A stretch of DNA of 64,000 bases from Acinetobacter pittii ATCC 19004 = CIP 70.29 (GTDB lineage Bacteria > Pseudomonadota > Gammaproteobacteria > Pseudomonadales > Moraxellaceae): the NCBI RefSeq assembly GCF_000369045.1, contig NZ_KB849790.1, positions 503,422 through 567,421 on the forward strand. The letters run 5' to 3'. A program made the translations under genes and the position numbers. The stretch's first letter is position 1. Each line of letters starts with the position of its first letter. Under the pieces are notes generated by a model. That model saw only the letters and a list, made by a program, of their open reading frames with translations. It was not told where the DNA came from and did no database searches. This document shows positions 10,462 through 19,000 of this stretch, in pieces.

Positions 10462-11868
10462 TTATTGAGGTAATTTTGCGTTTAATGCCGGTGCTGAACA
10501 TTTAATCTTTCCTAGATTAAAGACGTAATACACCGCCAGACTCACCACCAATCCAATAACCCATGAAATATCCGCATCCGGAATTACATCGGCCAATGCA
10601 CCTGTGAAAAACGCATTTTTTAAGAATGGAATTTGTACCGCAATCCCAATGAAATAAGCTGTAAGCGCTTTTGCATTAAATTTGCCATAAATACCACCAT
10701 CACGTGCAAAGATGGATTGAATGTCATAAGACTTTTTATTCACGACATAGAAATCTAGTAAATTAATAGACACCCATGGCACCAAAATAAATAACAGCGC
10801 AAAAATCACATTCAAGAAGAAACTAATAAAGTTACTTGATGCCCAAAGTGCCGTTAAAGTCGCTAGAACTAATACAATGATTGATAACACGACTCGGATA
10901 TTTCGACTTGGCATCCATTGCCCTGCAAAAGTCTGAATTGAGGTAATACAAGACAGAACCGCACCGTATAGGTTCATGGCATTATGACCAATGATATTGC
11001 ATAAGAACAAAATCATAAGAACATAACCGAATAGCCCAGTACCCGACTTTACCGCTTCCATGGCATCTGTGGTTGAGCCAATGCTGACCGCAATCGTACC
11101 AAATGCCATTGCAAAAATAGTTCCTAACGATGCGCCTAAATAGGTAAAGATAAATGGCTTATAAATACCAATCGACTTCGGTAAATATCGTGAATAGTCT
11201 GAGGTATAAGGCGAGAAACTAATTTGCCATACCGCACACAAACCAAACATGGCAAACCAGCCTTTCATATTGAAAGAGCCTTTGGCTAGTACATCTGCAT
11301 TAATATGCGGCACCATAATCATGAGGCCAATGAGCAATGAACCACCCATAAACCAAGTTCCAATTTTATTAAACTTATGAATAAAGTGATAACCGATCAC
11401 GCCTATTGTGGTTGCTGCAATTGCGCCAATGACAGTCGCGGTCGGCACTGGAATGGCAGGAACAACAGTATGCAGGGTTTTCCCTGACAAAATAATGTTA
11501 GAGATGAAAAAACCTAAATAAATGAGGGTCGTAAACAGTACAACCAGCAATGCTCCATAACGTCCGAACTGTGCGCGGCTCTGAATCATTTGAGGAATGC
11601 CGACCTGCGGACCTTGTGCAGAGGTTAAGGCTAGAATCGCTGCACCAAAAAAATGTCCGCAGCAGATCGCAAGCAATGCACTTACAATATTGAGGTTAAA
11701 GGTTAAAATTGACATTGCACCCGTAATCACGGCAAGCGGTGCAATATTGGTACAAAACCATAATGTGAATAGATCGCGAACTTTTCCATTACGTTCAGAG
11801 GGAGCAACATAATCAATGGAATGACTTTCGATAGCGAAAGCATTATTGCTATTTTCGTTTTGGCTCAT
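10462..11868 (-). CDS. NCS1-family permease (cytosine/purine/hydantoin-type)
   Basis: 468 aa with about 12 hydrophobic helices. NCS1 features include the N-terminal APSERNGKVRDLFTLWFCTN segment, helix 1 GAMSILTFNLNIVSALLAIC, and LTSAQGPQVGIPQMIQSRAQFGRYGA, the family signature near helix 3; later FSPYTSDYSRYLP is also typical. Members import cytosine, uracil, allantoin, hydantoins or other small nitrogen rings by proton or sodium symport. It heads a two-gene operon with the porin. A nitrogen heterocycle would suit the neighbouring flavin monooxygenase. Confidence 0.85.
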   Translation of the reverse strand: MSQNENSNNAFAIESHSIDYVAPSERNGKVRDLFTLWFCTNIAPLAVITGAMSILTFNLNIVSALLAICCGHFFGAAILALTSAQGPQVGIPQMIQSRAQFGRYGALLVVLFTTLIYLGFFISNIILSGKTLHTVVPAIPVPTATVIGAIAATTIGVIGYHFIHKFNKIGTWFMGGSLLIGLMIMVPHINADVLAKGSFNMKGWFAMFGLCAVWQISFSPYTSDYSRYLPKSIGIYKPFIFTYLGASLGTIFAMAFGTIAVSIGSTTDAMEAVKSGTGLFGYVLMILFLCNIIGHNAMNLYGAVLSCITSIQTFAGQWMPSRNIRVVLSIIVLVLATLTALWASSNFISFFLNVIFALLFILVPWVSINLLDFYVVNKKSYDIQSIFARDGGIYGKFNAKALTAYFIGIAVQIPFLKNAFFTGALADVIPDADISWVIGLVVSLAVYYVFNLGKIKCSAPALNAKLPQ

Positions 11869-12172
11869 ATCCTTAATCTCTCTTTGAGGAATTCATTTCC
11901 TCAACATCAAAAAATCTACCCAGCCAAAGTCATTTCAATATGACTCGGCTTCATCTTTTTATTTCCTTTTACAAACAGCTCATTTCTCTGTTTGTGTTGT
12001 TTTAGCCAAGAAAAAGGTAAAGCCAGTCCAATCAATACTTGATTAAGCATCGATACATCTAGTTTTACGTTTTCAACTATTTAAAGCTTTAGGCGATTAC
12101 TGGGTTTGACTGATTCATTTTTTCATCCTTGAAATTAAAATCCCGTTATATTTTCATACCTCAAGTCATGAC
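11869..12172. other. Intergenic region with two perfect inverted repeats
   Basis: 304 bp between the aldehyde dehydrogenase stop and the permease start. It holds TTGAGGAA / TTCCTCAA (11884-11904) directly upstream of the permease RBS and ACAAACAG / CTGTTTGT (11971-11995). Neither has a clear poly-T tail for a terminator, so they may be operators or mRNA hairpins. The GGyATrCC operator core found upstream of the other two operons is not clearly present here. Confidence 0.5.
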
Positions 12173-13642
12173 TTATCTCATGACAAATGGGTCATCAATT
12201 GGCTCATCTGAGGTACGTAACCAAACTGTTTTTGTGGTGGTATAATCTAAAACAGCATTTGCACCACCTTCCCGACCATGTCCCGAAAGCCCATGTCCAC
12301 CGAAAGGTGCAAGTGGAGAAACAGCACGGTAAGTATTGAGCCAAACAATTCCCGACCCAATCACTTTAGTCATGCGGTGAGCACGGCTTAAATTGGTGGT
12401 AAAAACGCCTGCTGCCAACCCGTAAGGCGTACTATTGGCTTTTTGCACAGCTTCCGCTTCATCTTTGAAACTATCTACCGATAACACCGGACCAAATAGT
12501 TCAGTAGTAATGCAATCTGCTTGAGGTGCATCGGTACAATCTAAAATGGTCGGTGGATAGTAATAACCTGCTCGCTCAAGACTTTTCCCACCGGTAAGCA
12601 GTTTTGCACCTTGCTGGATAGAACTTGCAACGACTTGCTCGATTTTTTGGCGTTGGCGTAAGGTACAAAGTGGTCCAAACTCAGTTGCCATTTCATGAGG
12701 TAAACCAATTTTTATGGTTTGTACACGCTCAACCAAACGCCAAACAAATTCATCTTTAATGCTTTCTTCAACCAGTAAGCGTGAACCTGCTACACAACTC
12801 TGCCCTGTTGCAGCAAAAATAGCAGCGACCTGAGCATTTACCGCACTTTGAATATCTGCATCAGCAAATACAATAAATGGTGATTTGCCACCTAATTCGA
12901 GTGAAACTTTTGCAAGATTTTCAGCCGAGTTATGCACAATGTGCCGTGCCGTTTCTGGACCACCTGTAAACGCAACATGGGCAACATCAGGATGACTACT
13001 CAGCACGGCGCCACATTCAGGCCCGAAACCGGTAATCACATTGACCACTCCAGCTGGAAACCCCGCTTCATGGACCAATTTAGCAAAAGCTAATAATGGC
13101 CCAGGGCCGTCTTCAGAGGCTTTTAGCACGACGGTACAACCTGCCGCTAAAGCTGGCCCTACCTTTACTGCCGATAAAAATAACTGACTGTTCCAAGGAA
13201 CAATTGCAGCAACCACACCCACAGGTTCACGAACAATCCATGCTTGCATGTCTGCCTTATCAATCGGTAGAAAACTACCCTCTAATTTGTCGGCAATACC
13301 TGCATAGTAGCGATAATACTCAGCGACATAGGCAATCTGGCTCGATGTTTCGCGAATAATCTTGCCCGTATCACTGGTTTCAATTTGAGCCAGTTGCGGT
13401 GCAGCTTTTTCAATTAAATCAGCCAGTTTATAGAGCAATTTACCGCGCTGAGAGGCCGTTAAACCTGCCCACTCTGGTGCTTTTAACGCACGAGATGCCG
13501 CCTGAACTGCTCGATTGACTTCATCGGTTCGAGCTTCCGGCATGTGTGCCCAGACTTCACCTGTTGCAGGATTAATACTTTCAAACGTTGCTGCACCAGA
13601 TTCAAACTGACCATTAATATAAAGCTGAAAATCTGCTGTCAT
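12173..13642 (-). CDS. NAD(P)-dependent aldehyde dehydrogenase
   Basis: 489 aa ALDH superfamily enzyme. Visible are VPWNSQLFLSAVKVGPALAAGC (cofactor and substrate tunnel), FTGGPETARHIV, the base glutamate in LELGGKSPFIVFADAD, the nucleophile in TGQSCVAGSRLL, and the C-terminal SPLAPFGGHGLSGHGREGG. It is distinct from the succinate-semialdehyde-type enzyme in the same cluster, so the pathway probably has two aldehyde oxidation steps. It is the last gene of the five-gene operon starting at 17019 and lies 11 bp after the LLM monooxygenase. Confidence 0.85.
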   Translation of the reverse strand: MTADFQLYINGQFESGAATFESINPATGEVWAHMPEARTDEVNRAVQAASRALKAPEWAGLTASQRGKLLYKLADLIEKAAPQLAQIETSDTGKIIRETSSQIAYVAEYYRYYAGIADKLEGSFLPIDKADMQAWIVREPVGVVAAIVPWNSQLFLSAVKVGPALAAGCTVVLKASEDGPGPLLAFAKLVHEAGFPAGVVNVITGFGPECGAVLSSHPDVAHVAFTGGPETARHIVHNSAENLAKVSLELGGKSPFIVFADADIQSAVNAQVAAIFAATGQSCVAGSRLLVEESIKDEFVWRLVERVQTIKIGLPHEMATEFGPLCTLRQRQKIEQVVASSIQQGAKLLTGGKSLERAGYYYPPTILDCTDAPQADCITTELFGPVLSVDSFKDEAEAVQKANSTPYGLAAGVFTTNLSRAHRMTKVIGSGIVWLNTYRAVSPLAPFGGHGLSGHGREGGANAVLDYTTTKTVWLRTSDEPIDDPFVMR

Positions 13643-13653
13643 GATATTCGCCT

Positions 13654-14691
13654 CTATGCAAATGCCGGCATAACTTCATTGATCATACGTTCTAATGAGG
13701 CTTTTTTACGTTCAAAGCTCATGCCCGTATCAATCCAGAAAGAATATTCGTTATAGCCCATCGCTTCATAAGCTTTTAAACGGTCAATCACTTCTTGGGC
13801 CTGCCCAATCACGTTATTTTTGCGCATCGCTTCTGGTGTATAAAAAGGATGTGCAGCTATTTCTTCAGCACTTAAAGGTGCGATTAAACCTTGATTAATT
13901 TCACGCTCATTTTTAAACCAAGCACCAAAGTAGTTATAGAAGGTATTGATTTCATCTGCTGCCAGTTGAGCATCTTCTTCGCTATCTGCCACATAGGTAT
14001 GGCGGAGCAACATAATTTCAGGGCGCTGAATTTCATTGAACTTTTCGCAAGCTGCATTGAAATGCCCCATGAGTTTTTCAACTTCTTCGTCACCTAAATG
14101 CAAAGGCGTTACCTGTACATTACAGCCATTTTGCACAGCAAATTCGTGGCTATTTGGATCACGGGCAGCAACCCAGATTGGTGGATGCGGTTGTTGAAGC
14201 GGTTGAGGAGCTGAGGTGGTTTTTGGAAACTGCCAAAATTCACCGTTATGCTCATAATCGCCTTTCCAAAGATTTTTAATTGCAGGAATCATTTCACGTA
14301 AACGCTGACCAGCACTCCATGCATCCATGCCCGGAACCATACGTTCATATTCAAATGAATAAGCACCACGAGCAATACCAATATCTAAACGGCCGTTGGT
14401 AATAATGTCGGTCATTGCAGCTTCACCTGCAAGTTTAATCGGGTGCCAGAATGGTGCTACCACCGTGCCTGTACCTAAACGAACATTTTTGGTTTTATTG
14501 GCTAAATCGACCAGATTTAAAAATGGGTTGGGTGCAATGGTAAAGTTCATGGCATGGTGTTCGCCTGTCCAAACTGCATGCATACCACCACGGTCTGCAA
14601 TCTGACAAAGCTCAATCATTTCATCATAAAGCTGCTTCTGGGTTTGCTGATCAGAAACACGTTCCATATGCACAAATAATGAAAAACGCAT
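13654..14691 (-). CDS. LLM-class (bacterial luciferase-like) flavin-dependent monooxygenase
   Basis: 345 aa TIM-barrel flavin monooxygenase. Family stretches: AVWTGEHHAMNFTIAPNP (~41-58), VRLGTGTVVAPFWHPIKLAGE (~70-90), GRLDIGIARGAYSFEYERMG-like segment (~100-118), and PIWVAARDPNSHEFA. It uses reduced FMN supplied by a partner reductase, and the reductase gene lies 2 bp upstream. In Rut pyrimidine and bacterial pyridine pathways such two-component oxygenases open nitrogen rings. With a neighbouring NCS1 permease, hydrolase and SSADH, ring cleavage of an N-heterocycle is the most attractive role here, but this is inference. Confidence 0.85.
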   Translation of the reverse strand: MRFSLFVHMERVSDQQTQKQLYDEMIELCQIADRGGMHAVWTGEHHAMNFTIAPNPFLNLVDLANKTKNVRLGTGTVVAPFWHPIKLAGEAAMTDIITNGRLDIGIARGAYSFEYERMVPGMDAWSAGQRLREMIPAIKNLWKGDYEHNGEFWQFPKTTSAPQPLQQPHPPIWVAARDPNSHEFAVQNGCNVQVTPLHLGDEEVEKLMGHFNAACEKFNEIQRPEIMLLRHTYVADSEEDAQLAADEINTFYNYFGAWFKNEREINQGLIAPLSAEEIAAHPFYTPEAMRKNNVIGQAQEVIDRLKAYEAMGYNEYSFWIDTGMSFERKKASLERMINEVMPAFA

Positions 14692-14693
14692 GA

Positions 14694-15626
14694 TTAAACT
14701 TCCTCTTTAACGATTTGACGAACTGTACCTGTTGTCTGATTTCCGTAATAAACACCATAAGTTTTCAAATGGTTTTCTTTGCGATAGCGCATCAACATAC
14801 TTTCTAAAGCGCTGTCTACAAACTCTAGCTTTTCAAGATCATTTAAATCGACAAACTGACCTTTGGTGGCTTGAGCTACGGGTGTGTTGCATAAAAATGA
14901 AATATATTGCTGCTGGTTTTCAACGTTTTCATATACAGAATAAATGAAGTTGGCAGAAGCATCTGGCTGATATTGTGCAAAGATTTTCTCAAGCGCTTTA
15001 TCGGCACCGTCTTTATCTACCATGACATGCGGAATAGTCCATTTATGATCGGCAGTTTCTTCAAGCAAAATGGTATTTTCATGTCCAATAATTGCACTCA
15101 TCACCACTTTAGGGCCAGAGATCACCTCGGCAGAAAGTTTGGCTGGTGTGAAATATCCACCACGATAATAACCAAGCCCTGCAAAACCTGTCGAAGCAAA
15201 ATCTTCAACTTTACCAATTAAAATCGCATGGTCACCTGCATCGACAACTTGGTAGGTTATACAGTCAAACCATGCACTGACATGATTGATCAGCGGGTTT
15301 TGGCAAGCACTTTTTGACCATGAAAGATTTGCAAAACGGTCTTCGCTTGGACGAGCAAAGGTATTCGAAATATCCTTTTGCTCTTCTGCCAAAATATTGA
15401 TTGCAAAATGAGTGGTATTTGCAAAGTTATGATAATTGCTTGATGTCTTGGCAATACTCACTAGAAGTAAAGCTGGGTCCAAAGACACCGAAGCAAAAGA
15501 GTTCGCTGTAAAGCCAAGTGGCGTTCCATCTTCTTTACAGGTTGTGACCACGGTAACGCCTGTCATAAATGACCCGAAAGCATCACGTAGTTCACGCATT
15601 TTATTGATAGTATCCATTTCACTCAT
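14694..15626 (-). CDS. Flavin reductase with extra C-terminal Nudix-like domain
   Basis: 310 aa. Residues 1-165 form a flavin reductase of the RutF/HpaC type (AFGSFMTGVTVVTT, PLGFTANSFASVSLDPALLLVSIAKTS in short pieces, FAINILAEEQ, DHAILIGKVEDF, YYRGGYF), which passes FMNH2 to a monooxygenase. Residues 172-310 are an additional domain absent from ordinary ~165 aa reductases; IIGHENTILLEET and WTIPHVMVDKDGADKAL resemble the opening strands of a Nudix fold, but no intact Nudix box (GX5EX7REUXEEXGU) is visible. It is therefore probably a sensor or docking domain. The gene sits directly before the LLM oxygenase. Confidence 0.8.
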   Translation of the reverse strand: MSEMDTINKMRELRDAFGSFMTGVTVVTTCKEDGTPLGFTANSFASVSLDPALLLVSIAKTSSNYHNFANTTHFAINILAEEQKDISNTFARPSEDRFANLSWSKSACQNPLINHVSAWFDCITYQVVDAGDHAILIGKVEDFASTGFAGLGYYRGGYFTPAKLSAEVISGPKVVMSAIIGHENTILLEETADHKWTIPHVMVDKDGADKALEKIFAQYQPDASANFIYSVYENVENQQQYISFLCNTPVAQATKGQFVDLNDLEKLEFVDSALESMLMRYRKENHLKTYGVYYGNQTTGTVRQIVKEEV

Positions 15627-15656
15627 TGTTATATTCCTTCAGCAATGTGTGGCAAA

Positions 15657-16448
15657 TTAAACGCTGGTTTCCAACCACGCTTGCATTGCATTATTCACTT
15701 TGTCAGGTGCAGTTAAGTTCACCATGTGACGTTCATTTTCAATGACAATTGCAGTGCCATGCTTTGCCTGTTTTGCCATTTGTATTGCCATTTCTGCAGT
15801 TGAGTTCGGATCATCCGTACCGGTCAACACCAAAGCAGGACAAGTGATCTTTGACCAGTCATCTGCATAAGTTTCATCGCCTTGTGCAAACGCAGAATAC
15901 GCAGTGGTATAACCAGATAAGTCGACATTTTCGAGCCAAGTTTTCACTTTGGCAGCTGCTATACGCTCGACTTCACTTTCACCAAACCAGCGTTGTAGTG
16001 GAGTCTCGACATCAATACGGCCTGTTTTTAACTCTTCAGCTCTTTGGATGACTGCATTACGTGCCTGTGTTGTACGTTTATATACTCCATTGAGCACCGC
16101 CATTCGTTTAACCAAATCAGGTCGGGTAACGCTAACCCCTGTCGTAATCAGTGATCCCATTGAATGTCCCGCTAAATTTACAGGTCCTAGATTTAAGGCT
16201 GTAATAAATTCGATGGTCCATTCAACAAAATCTTGTAATTTTGCGTCTGCCGGTAATTTGGTACTTTGACCATGTCCCGGCATATCCACTGAAATTACAT
16301 GATAATGTTTAGAAAAATATTCAATTTGTGGATACCATGCCGCAGCTTGCATTCCCACTCCATGGATCAGAACCAGAGGCTCTCCTTCGCCTTGCTCAAA
16401 ATAGTGAGCTATACGGTTATTTGACAGCTGCAGGGTTTTTGACATCAT
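15657..16448 (-). CDS. Alpha/beta hydrolase
   Basis: 263 aa alpha/beta hydrolase. The oxyanion segment is LVLIHGVGMQAAAW, the nucleophile elbow is AGHSMGS (Ser ~98), the acid is in LVLTGTDDPNST, and the histidine in ENERHMVNLTAP, giving a complete catalytic triad. Size and lid are like 3-oxoadipate enol-lactonase and RutD, so hydrolysis of an amide, carbamate or lactone made by the monooxygenase is plausible. Its start overlaps the end of the AA_synth gene by 32 bp, indicating coupled translation in the five-gene operon. Confidence 0.85.
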   Translation of the reverse strand: MMSKTLQLSNNRIAHYFEQGEGEPLVLIHGVGMQAAAWYPQIEYFSKHYHVISVDMPGHGQSTKLPADAKLQDFVEWTIEFITALNLGPVNLAGHSMGSLITTGVSVTRPDLVKRMAVLNGVYKRTTQARNAVIQRAEELKTGRIDVETPLQRWFGESEVERIAAAKVKTWLENVDLSGYTTAYSAFAQGDETYADDWSKITCPALVLTGTDDPNSTAEMAIQMAKQAKHGTAIVIENERHMVNLTAPDKVNNAMQAWLETSV

Positions 16449-17019
16449 GACCTAACTCTTCCAAATCTTTATAACGATCACCAATACGATGATGTGGTCG
16501 ACCACCTGTTGCTGCACCAATCACAACAACCAGCTCATCAGCAGCAGGTGCATCTGGAATTGCAAATTGCAATGTTAAGTAATGAGAACGACGGCCTTCG
16601 TCATTTTTATCCATCATTGGAATTAAAATCGGCGCGTTTGCTGGGCCACGGGTATTGTTAAATGCCAAATAAGATTTCGCACCGACAGCACTACGGTAAG
16701 TATTACCAAAATGTAAGGTGTGAATTAAAGCTGATGCATGCTCAAGTTCACCATTTAAGCCCACCACTGCACTTTTGCCAAAAGCTTCAACGGCTTCACC
16801 TGAACCCACTTCATCAAGAATAAGTTTGGTTAAATGCTCGCTTAAGATTGGCGCAATACGGCGAATTTCCGGTGTTAGGTTTTCTACATAACCTTGCCCT
16901 GCCCACGGGTTTTTAATGACCGCTGCAGCTGCCACCATTTTTAAAGGCTTTGCTGCTTCTTTACCGCCATCTACATAAGTGGTTTCTACATGAAGCACTG
17001 TTTTACGTATAAGTTCCAT
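16417..17019 (-). CDS. Amino acid synthesis (AA_synth, DUF1185) family protein
   Basis: About 200 aa from the ATG at 17017-17019, preceded by AGGAAGAG. A longer reading from 17070 would run into the operator palindrome at 17054-17075, so the shorter start is preferred. Recognised by GGKEAAKPLKMVAAAAVIKNPW, VGLNGELEHASALIH, and the C-terminal VVVIGAATGGRPHHRIGDRY. The family (PF06684) has no firmly established reaction; it recurs beside LLM oxygenases and amidohydrolases in catabolic clusters. As first gene of the operon it probably has a direct pathway role, perhaps on an unstable ring-opened product. Confidence 0.75.
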   Translation of the reverse strand: MELIRKTVLHVETTYVDGGKEAAKPLKMVAAAAVIKNPWAGQGYVENLTPEIRRIAPILSEHLTKLILDEVGSGEAVEAFGKSAVVGLNGELEHASALIHTLHFGNTYRSAVGAKSYLAFNNTRGPANAPILIPMMDKNDEGRRSHYLTLQFAIPDAPAADELVVVIGAATGGRPHHRIGDRYKDLEELGHDVKNPAAVK

Positions 17020-17053
17020 TGCTCTTCCTTGCAAGTAAATTATCTTGTCATTC

Positions 17054-17075
17054 GTATTATGGTATACCATAATAC
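17054..17075. promoter_or_regulatory. Perfect palindromic GntR operator
   Basis: A 22 bp perfect palindrome with half-site GTATTATGGTA followed by its exact reverse complement. It lies 34 bp upstream of the AA_synth start and 96 bp upstream of the divergent gntR start. The core TGGTATACCA fits FCD-type GntR sites, and a near copy is present at 9203-9218 before the SSADH operon. Confidence 0.75.
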
Positions 17076-17171
17076 ATACTGAAAAAAAAGCAAGAGTTTG
17101 CTATGCTAATTTTCATTGAAAAACATGTGATGAAACTCAACATGTTAAAAAACAGGAAAATTTAATTATTT

Positions 17172-17834
17172 ATGAATCTTAAAATTGAAAACCCGCCCGT
17201 AACTTTACGAGAGCTGTGTTTAGATAAAGTGCGTAATGCCATTATTACAGGCTATTTCCCTTCGGGAAAAAGACTGGTTGAAAGAACGTTATGTGAAGAA
17301 CTCGGCGTGAGCCGTTCTGTGGTTCGCGAAGTGATTCGTTATTTGGAAGCAGAAGGTTTAGTCGAGATTTTGCCAAATAAAGGCCCTATTGTTTCGCTAC
17401 TTAACTGGGACATCGCTTCACAGATTTATGAAATTCGTCTCTTGTTAGAGCAAAGCGCTGTGGCTGACTGCACTAAAAACCTGGATGAGAAAACTGCTGA
17501 AAAATTAAAGCTTCTATTAGAAGATCTTAAAGCTGCTTTTGCTGCCGATGACATCAATCTGATTATTGAGACCTCAACCCAGCTTTATCAAACCATCTTT
17601 ACTACAGCAAACCATCATATTGCTTGGGAAGTGGTGCAACGCTTAAATGGCCGAATTAGCCGTCTTCGTGCCATGACCATGAAATCGACAAAGCGTGAGA
17701 TTTCAGGTTATCAACGTATTAAAAATATGTGTGAAGCCATCTATCTTCATAAAGATCCTGAAAAGGCAAAACAAGCGGTTGCTGAACATATTGCCGAAGC
17801 TGCTGCTGTCGCAAAAAATATTTTAGATGCGTGA
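17172..17834 (+). CDS. GntR/FCD-family transcriptional regulator
   Basis: 220 aa. Winged-helix domain at residues ~8-72 (VRNAIITGYFPSGKRLVERTLCEELGVSRS in overlapping short motifs, EVIRYLEAEGLVEILPNKG), then an all-helical FCD domain (YEIRLLLEQSAVADC, ... AVAEHIAEAAAVA) with its usual metal-binding histidines. It is divergent from the LLM monooxygenase operon with a palindromic operator between them, so it most likely controls that operon and, by the repeated site, the SSADH operon. The ligand is probably a pathway intermediate carboxylate. Confidence 0.85.
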   Translation: MNLKIENPPVTLRELCLDKVRNAIITGYFPSGKRLVERTLCEELGVSRSVVREVIRYLEAEGLVEILPNKGPIVSLLNWDIASQIYEIRLLLEQSAVADCTKNLDEKTAEKLKLLLEDLKAAFAADDINLIIETSTQLYQTIFTTANHHIAWEVVQRLNGRISRLRAMTMKSTKREISGYQRIKNMCEAIYLHKDPEKAKQAVAEHIAEAAAVAKNILDA

Positions 17835-17896
17835 AATCACAAATTTTAGGAAAAGGTAAATAGGCCTTTATTGAATGAATTATAGGGAAATACGAT

Positions 17897-18181
17897 ATGT
17901 CTGCTTACTGGATTGCTCATGTCACCATTCATGATATGGAACAATATAAACAATATATAGCCACTGCTCCGCAAGCTTTTCAAAAGTATGGTGCCAAGTT
18001 TCTTGCGCGTGGTGGTGCCTCAGAAGTTTTAGAGGGACAAGAGTTTGAACGTCACGTGGTCATTGAATTTCCAGATATGGAAACTGCACGTGAATGTTAT
18101 TTTTCACCTGAATATCAGCTTGCCAAAAGTAAACGCCAAGGCTGCTGTGATGTCATGGTGAGTTTTGTTGAAGGGATCTAA
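17897..18181 (+). CDS. DUF1330 domain protein
   Basis: 94 aa covering a whole DUF1330 domain, a dimeric alpha/beta ferredoxin-like fold: YWIAHVTIHDMEQYKQYI, FLARGG, HVVIEFPDMETARECYFSPEYQ and an R-x-G-C ending near residue 85. Function is not established for the family; homologues accompany catabolic genes. It follows the GntR gene on the same strand by 62 bp and is followed by a strong terminator, so both may be one transcript at the edge of the catabolic cluster. Confidence 0.8.
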   Translation: MSAYWIAHVTIHDMEQYKQYIATAPQAFQKYGAKFLARGGASEVLEGQEFERHVVIEFPDMETARECYFSPEYQLAKSKRQGCCDVMVSFVEGI

Positions 18182-18187
18182 ATTGCT

Positions 18188-18226
18188 GAATTGATTTCGC
18201 AACTTGGGAAATCAATTCTATTTTTA
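18188..18226 (+). terminator. Terminator after the DUF1330 gene
   Basis: Perfect stem GAATTGATTTC (18188-18198) / GAAATCAATTC (18208-18218), followed by TATTTTTAA. Confidence 0.75.
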
Positions 18227-18248
18227 ATTGCTTAAGGGTATTTCGTTT

Positions 18249-18893
18249 TTAGGCATTGGTTTGGTGATGAAGATTTTGTTCTATAGACATGGCTTTTTGC
18301 CAGCTTTCTAGGTTTTCGAGACTTTTTACATATTGCTCAATATTGAGATATTTTGATCGAATATTTAAAGAATTAATTAGACCATAGACTACGAAACCAA
18401 TCATAAAATCTGCACCGGTTAAGCTATTGCCTACTAAGAATTTTTTGCCTACTAATTGTTGATCTAAATATGAAAATACTTTATCCAACTCAGTATGCGC
18501 ATATTGATCCAAGAACTTTAATTGAGTGCCATTTTTTAACTCAATCGAATTAAAAATATTTAATAAATATGGAACCATAGCCGAACTTTCTGAAAAATGA
18601 ACCCATTGTAAATAATCAAGATAACTGTCTGAATCTTTTGAGGGCATAAGTTGAGGAGCAAACTTTTCAATCAAAATTTCTACAATGGCACCTGATTCAG
18701 CAATTACTTTTCCATTAAGTTCAATCACAGGCGATTTTCCTAAGGGATGAATATTTTTTAATTCTTGAGGTGCAAGATTTGTAGCTTTATCTCGAAAATA
18801 ACTTTTTAATTCATAAGGTTGATTAATTTCTTCAAGTAACCACAGAATGCGAAATGAGCGTGAAGCATTTAAATGATGAAGAATAATAGACAT
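18249..18893 (-). CDS. Glutathione S-transferase family protein
   Basis: 214 aa. N-terminal thioredoxin-like domain with SIILHHLNASRSFRILWLLEE (residues 2-22), NIHPLGKSPVIELNGKVIAESGAI (glutathione-binding cis-proline and ES motif), then a helical C-terminal domain with VGNSLTGADFMIGF, the N-capping box of the family. It likely conjugates or isomerises an electrophile with glutathione in the cytoplasm. A TetR-family gene lies 107 bp upstream in the same direction, with a TetR-like palindrome in the gap. Confidence 0.85.
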   Translation of the reverse strand: MSIILHHLNASRSFRILWLLEEINQPYELKSYFRDKATNLAPQELKNIHPLGKSPVIELNGKVIAESGAIVEILIEKFAPQLMPSKDSDSYLDYLQWVHFSESSAMVPYLLNIFNSIELKNGTQLKFLDQYAHTELDKVFSYLDQQLVGKKFLVGNSLTGADFMIGFVVYGLINSLNIRSKYLNIEQYVKSLENLESWQKAMSIEQNLHHQTNA

Positions 18894-18950
18894 TAATTTT
18901 CTCTTTTAAACTAGAAGGTCAACAAAGTAAGACCTCACTATATAGATTAG

Positions 18951-18965
18951 TAGACGACCGGTCTA
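18951..18965. promoter_or_regulatory. Candidate TetR operator upstream of the GST gene
   Basis: Inverted repeat TAGAC-N5-GTCTA, flanked by ATTAG and AATAT, 58 bp upstream of the GST start. A second dyad AGGTC / GACCT (18916-18935) lies between it and the gene. TAGACCGGTCTA-like sites are common for TetR regulators; the adjacent TetR gene is the obvious candidate. Confidence 0.5.
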
Positions 18966-19000
18966 ATATTTTTTGTTATCAGCCCAGCATTTTACATCAC

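Noticed and set aside
12163..12174. AAGTCATGACTT palindrome as an operator
   Set aside because: It overlaps the stop codon of the aldehyde dehydrogenase gene and may be chance at this length.
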